A DNA stretch of 64,000 nt from Nocardiopsis sp. CNT312. Lineage in GTDB: Bacteria; Actinomycetota; Actinomycetes; Streptosporangiales; Streptosporangiaceae. The DNA is taken from the NCBI RefSeq assembly GCF_000515115.1, contig NZ_AZXF01000015.1, positions 1 to 64,000 of the forward strand, given 5' to 3'. The notes under the pieces are model-generated. The model was not told where the DNA came from and searched no databases. It was given only the letters and a program-made list of their open reading frames with translations. Below are positions 61,815 to 64,000 of this stretch, piece by piece. The position numbers and the translations under genes are program-made. Position 1 is the stretch's first letter, and every line of letters begins with the position of its first letter.

Positions 61815-62042
61815 GTGACCGTGCCAGAGCGAAAGAAAGTGCTGCTGCGGCTCGACCCCGCGGTCCACGACGCCATCGCGCGGTGGGCCGGGCAGGAGCT
61901 GCGCAGTACCAACGCCCAGATCGAGTTCCTCCTGCGCCGCGCGCTCGGCGACGCGGGACGGATGCCGACGGACGCCCGCGACCTCCCCCGCCGGGGCAGC
62001 CCGGCCAAGACCCGGTGCAGACCCGAGGAGACCGAGGGCTGA
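61815..62042 (+). CDS. Small ribbon-helix-helix-like (Arc/CopG type) protein
   Basis: A 75-residue protein: KKVLLRLDPAVHDAIARWAG, then ELRSTNAQIEFLLRRALGDA, the strand-helix-helix pattern of Arc/CopG DNA-binding proteins, and a Pro/Arg-rich tail. It starts 2 nt after the SPFH stop (GTG 61815; GTG 61821 is possible), so the two are co-transcribed. A regulator role is likely. Confidence 0.8.
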   Translation: MTVPERKKVLLRLDPAVHDAIARWAGQELRSTNAQIEFLLRRALGDAGRMPTDARDLPRRGSPAKTRCRPEETEG

Positions 62043-62335
62043 CGGGCCGGGGGCGACCAGCCACAGCGGCACGATCCGCACCGGGAAGGGCAGCTCCGCC
62101 TCGAACAGGTGCTCACCCGAGGTGCTGGACACCTACCGGTACTCGCCGCCGGACAGCCGCAGCTCGATGAGGCGGGGCGTCCCCGGTCCGGCGTGATGAT
62201 CCAGTACGAGGGGATGCCGAGCTTCGCGTGCTCCTGCCGCTTCGTGCGGTGGTCGCGCAGGGAGCTCCCGGGGGAGGCCACCTCCACCGCGAGCAGCGGC
62301 GGGCGGACCAGCGGGCATGGGCCCGGGGCGCGGTC
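62020..62335 (-). pseudogene. Uma2-family nuclease remnant
   Basis: Minus-strand residues LLAVEVASPGSSLRDHRTKR, then HAKLGIPSYWIITPDRGRP, match the conserved core of Uma2 (DUF820) proteins. One base is missing near 62173-62180, after which the frame resumes as RLIELRLSGGEYR, followed by a TAG at 62133-62135 where a Tyr would be expected, and then VSSTSGEHLFEAELPFPVRI. The N-terminal part is missing, cut off next to the flavoprotein gene. Clearly a dead copy. Confidence 0.78.
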
Positions 62336-62359
62336 TCGCGCTGCCCCGGGCCGGGCCGC

Positions 62360-64000
62360 CTACAGCACGGCGGCGGCCGCCGCCCGTCCGGCGGTGCGGC
62401 CGGAGAAGAGGCAGCCGCCCAGGAAGGTGCCCTCCAGCGCCCGGTAGCCGTGCATGCCGCCGCCGCCGAACCCGGCGACCTCCCCGGCCGCGTACAGGCC
62501 CGGCAGCGGGCTGCCGTCCTCGCGCAGCACCCGCGCGTCCAGGTCGGTGTGCAGGCCGCCGAGCGTCTTGCGGGTGAGGATGTTCAGCCGCACCGCGATG
62601 AGCGGCCCCGCCTTCGGGTCGAGGATCCTGTGCGGGGAGGCCACCCGGATCAGCTTGTCGCCCCGGTACCGGCGGGCACCGTGGACCGCGGTCACCTGGA
62701 GGTCCTTGGTGAAGGGGTGGTCCATCTCCCGGTCGCGGGCCACCACCTCGCCGGTGACGGTGTCGGCGTCGAGCACCCCGTCGCCCGCCAGCTCCCGCAT
62801 CCCGGCGATGAGGTCGGGCAGCTTGTCGGCGACGACGAAGTCCACACCCTTGTCCTTGAACGCCTCCACCGGACCGGTGGCGCCGGGCAGTACCCGTTTG
62901 AGGAGGAGTTTGAGGTCCTTGCCGGTCAGGTCCGGGTTCTGCTCCGACCCCGACAGCGTGAACTCCTTCTCGATGATCTTCTGTGAGAGCACGAACCACG
63001 TGTACTCGTGGCCGCTGCACATGATGTGCTCCAGGGTGCCCATGGTGTCGAACCCGGGGAAGCAGGGCGCGGGCATGCGTCTGCCGGTGGCGTCCAGCCA
63101 CAGCGACGAGGGCCCCGGAAGGATGCGGATGCCGTGCCGGGCCCAGAGGGGGTTCCAGTTCTCGATGCCCTCGGTGTAGTGCCACATCCGGTCGGGGTTG
63201 ATGACGTGCCCGCCCGCCTTCTCCGTGATGCCGAGCATGCGCCCGTCCACGTGTTCGGGCACGCCCGAGAGCATCCTCTTCGGTGCCGTGCCCAGCCGCC
63301 GGGGCCAGTTCTCGCGCACCAGGTCGTGGTTGCCGCCGATCCCGCCGGAGGTCACGATGACCGCCTGTGCGGACAGTTCGAACTCGCCCGCGGAGTCCCG
63401 GTTGCTGGCCTGGCCGCGCAGGGCGCCGTCGGGGGCCAGGACCGTGCCCCGGACCCCGGTCGCGGCGCCGCCCAGCAGCACCAGTTCGTCGACGCGGTGG
63501 CGCAAGCGCAGCGAGACCAGGCCGCGCTCGGCCGCCTCGCGCACGCGGCGTTCGAAGGGGGCGAGGACGCCCGGCCCGGTGCCCCAGGTGATGTGGAAGC
63601 GGGGCACCGAGTTGCCGTGCCCGCCGGCCAGGTGCCCGCCGCGCTCGGCCCAGCCCACGATCGGGAAGAACCGCAGACCCTGGGCGCGCAGCCAGGAGCG
63701 CTTCTCCCCGGCGGCGAAGTCGACGTAGGCCTCGGCCCACCTGCGCGGCCAGGCGTCCTCGGGGCGGTCGAACCCGGCCGTGCCCATCCAGTCCTGGAGG
63801 GCCAGTTCTGCCGAGTCCCGCACACCCATGCGGCGCTGTTCGGGGGAGCCGACGAGGAAGAGCCCGCCGAACGACCAGAACGCCTGTCCGCCCAGCGACG
63901 CCTCGGACTCCTGGTCCAACAGGAGGACCCTCTTCCCGGCGTCGGCCAGTTCGGCGGTGGCGGCCAGGCCCGCCAGGCCCGCTCCGACCACGATCACGTC
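62360..64000 (-). CDS. FAD-binding dehydrogenase (KsdD/flavocytochrome-c-like), 5' end outside window
   Basis: At least 546 residues, continuing past the right edge (DVIVVGAGLAGLAATAELAD at the first readable codons, so only a few N-terminal residues are missing). Motifs: FAD-binding GAGLAGLAA, LLLDQESEASLGGQAFWSFG, IVTSGGIGGNHDLVRENWPR, and C-terminal GLYAAGEVAGFGGGGMHGYR then ALEGTFLGGCLFSGRTAGRA. This is the actinobacterial FAD-binding dehydrogenase family related to 3-ketosteroid dehydrogenases and fumarate-reductase flavoproteins. Substrate is unknown. Confidence 0.92.
   Translation of the reverse strand, partial: DVIVVGAGLAGLAATAELADAGKRVLLLDQESEASLGGQAFWSFGGLFLVGSPEQRRMGVRDSAELALQDWMGTAGFDRPEDAWPRRWAEAYVDFAAGEKRSWLRAQGLRFFPIVGWAERGGHLAGGHGNSVPRFHITWGTGPGVLAPFERRVREAAERGLVSLRLRHRVDELVLLGGAATGVRGTVLAPDGALRGQASNRDSAGEFELSAQAVIVTSGGIGGNHDLVRENWPRRLGTAPKRMLSGVPEHVDGRMLGITEKAGGHVINPDRMWHYTEGIENWNPLWARHGIRILPGPSSLWLDATGRRMPAPCFPGFDTMGTLEHIMCSGHEYTWFVLSQKIIEKEFTLSGSEQNPDLTGKDLKLLLKRVLPGATGPVEAFKDKGVDFVVADKLPDLIAGMRELAGDGVLDADTVTGEVVARDREMDHPFTKDLQVTAVHGARRYRGDKLIRVASPHRILDPKAGPLIAVRLNILTRKTLGGLHTDLDARVLREDGSPLPGLYAAGEVAGFGGGGMHGYRALEGTFLGGCLFSGRTAGRAAAAAVL

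Noticed and set aside
1..64000. tRNA or rRNA genes
   Set aside because: No tRNA-like cloverleaf with a TTCGA-type T-loop or rRNA-like segment was recognised by eye; a short tRNA could still be missed without a covariance search.

Overview
The window is very GC-rich, with G/C at almost every third codon position, many GTG starts, tightly overlapping genes and typical actinobacterial families (F420-dependent oxidoreductase, XRE-DUF5753/DUF397 pair, MbtH protein, Zur-controlled spare ribosomal proteins). I infer a filamentous actinomycete, most likely Nocardiopsis or a close Nocardiopsaceae relative; the sequence alone does not fix the species.

Layout. (1) 1-8029: the end of a nonribosomal peptide cluster. 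One NRPS is cut by the left edge and its last adenylation domain reads as serine-specific. It is followed by a terminal C-A-T-TE NRPS whose A domain carries the N5-hydroxyornithine code, a free aryl carrier protein, an MbtH protein and an MFS exporter: the signature of a mixed catecholate-hydroxamate siderophore of the fuscachelin kind. (2) 8110-13296: PstS, TreY, ChaB-like protein, F420 oxidoreductase. (3) 13363-23902: a pectin/rhamnose utilisation block (secreted RICIN-PL9 lyase, GH78 rhamnosidase, sugar ABC transporter, LacI regulator), interrupted by a frameshifted zeta-toxin-like gene. (4) 24930-26927: a Zur-box-controlled zinc-starvation operon of cysteine-poor S18, L28 and S14 copies behind a CobW-type GTPase. 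(5) 27036-29054: XRE/DUF397/HATPase regulatory trio with tandem operators. (6) 29142-42728: a defence island with a degenerate mini-CRISPR array, an AAA ATPase plus DUF4276/RloB-like pair, a small two-helix membrane protein gene divergent from a second mini-CRISPR, a complete type I-E cas operon (cas3, cse1, cse2, cas7, cas5, cas6e, cas1, cas2) and a 25-repeat array. (7) 42890-64000: mixed chromosomal genes including VOC/TetR, DUF1540, RlmA-like methyltransferase, TreZ, hydrolases, oxidoreductases, kinases, PH-domain and SPFH membrane proteins, two gene remnants, and a flavoprotein dehydrogenase cut by the right edge.

The most unusual element is at 31393-31794. A two-repeat mini-CRISPR encodes a crRNA-like guide whose PAM-proximal 17 nt match, with one mismatch, a site next to an AAC motif lying between the -35 and -10 boxes of a divergent promoter for a 65-residue two-helix membrane protein. 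Two overlapping spacers in the main array independently point to AAC as a PAM used by this system. This is the architecture expected of a CRISPR-regulated toxin-antitoxin (CreTA-like) module that would make the cell depend on its own Cascade.

treY and treZ, normally partners, stand 34 kb apart with the carbohydrate and defence blocks between them. Four genes show one-base discrepancies at or next to G/C runs; these may be sequencing errors, pseudogenes or phase-variable tracts.
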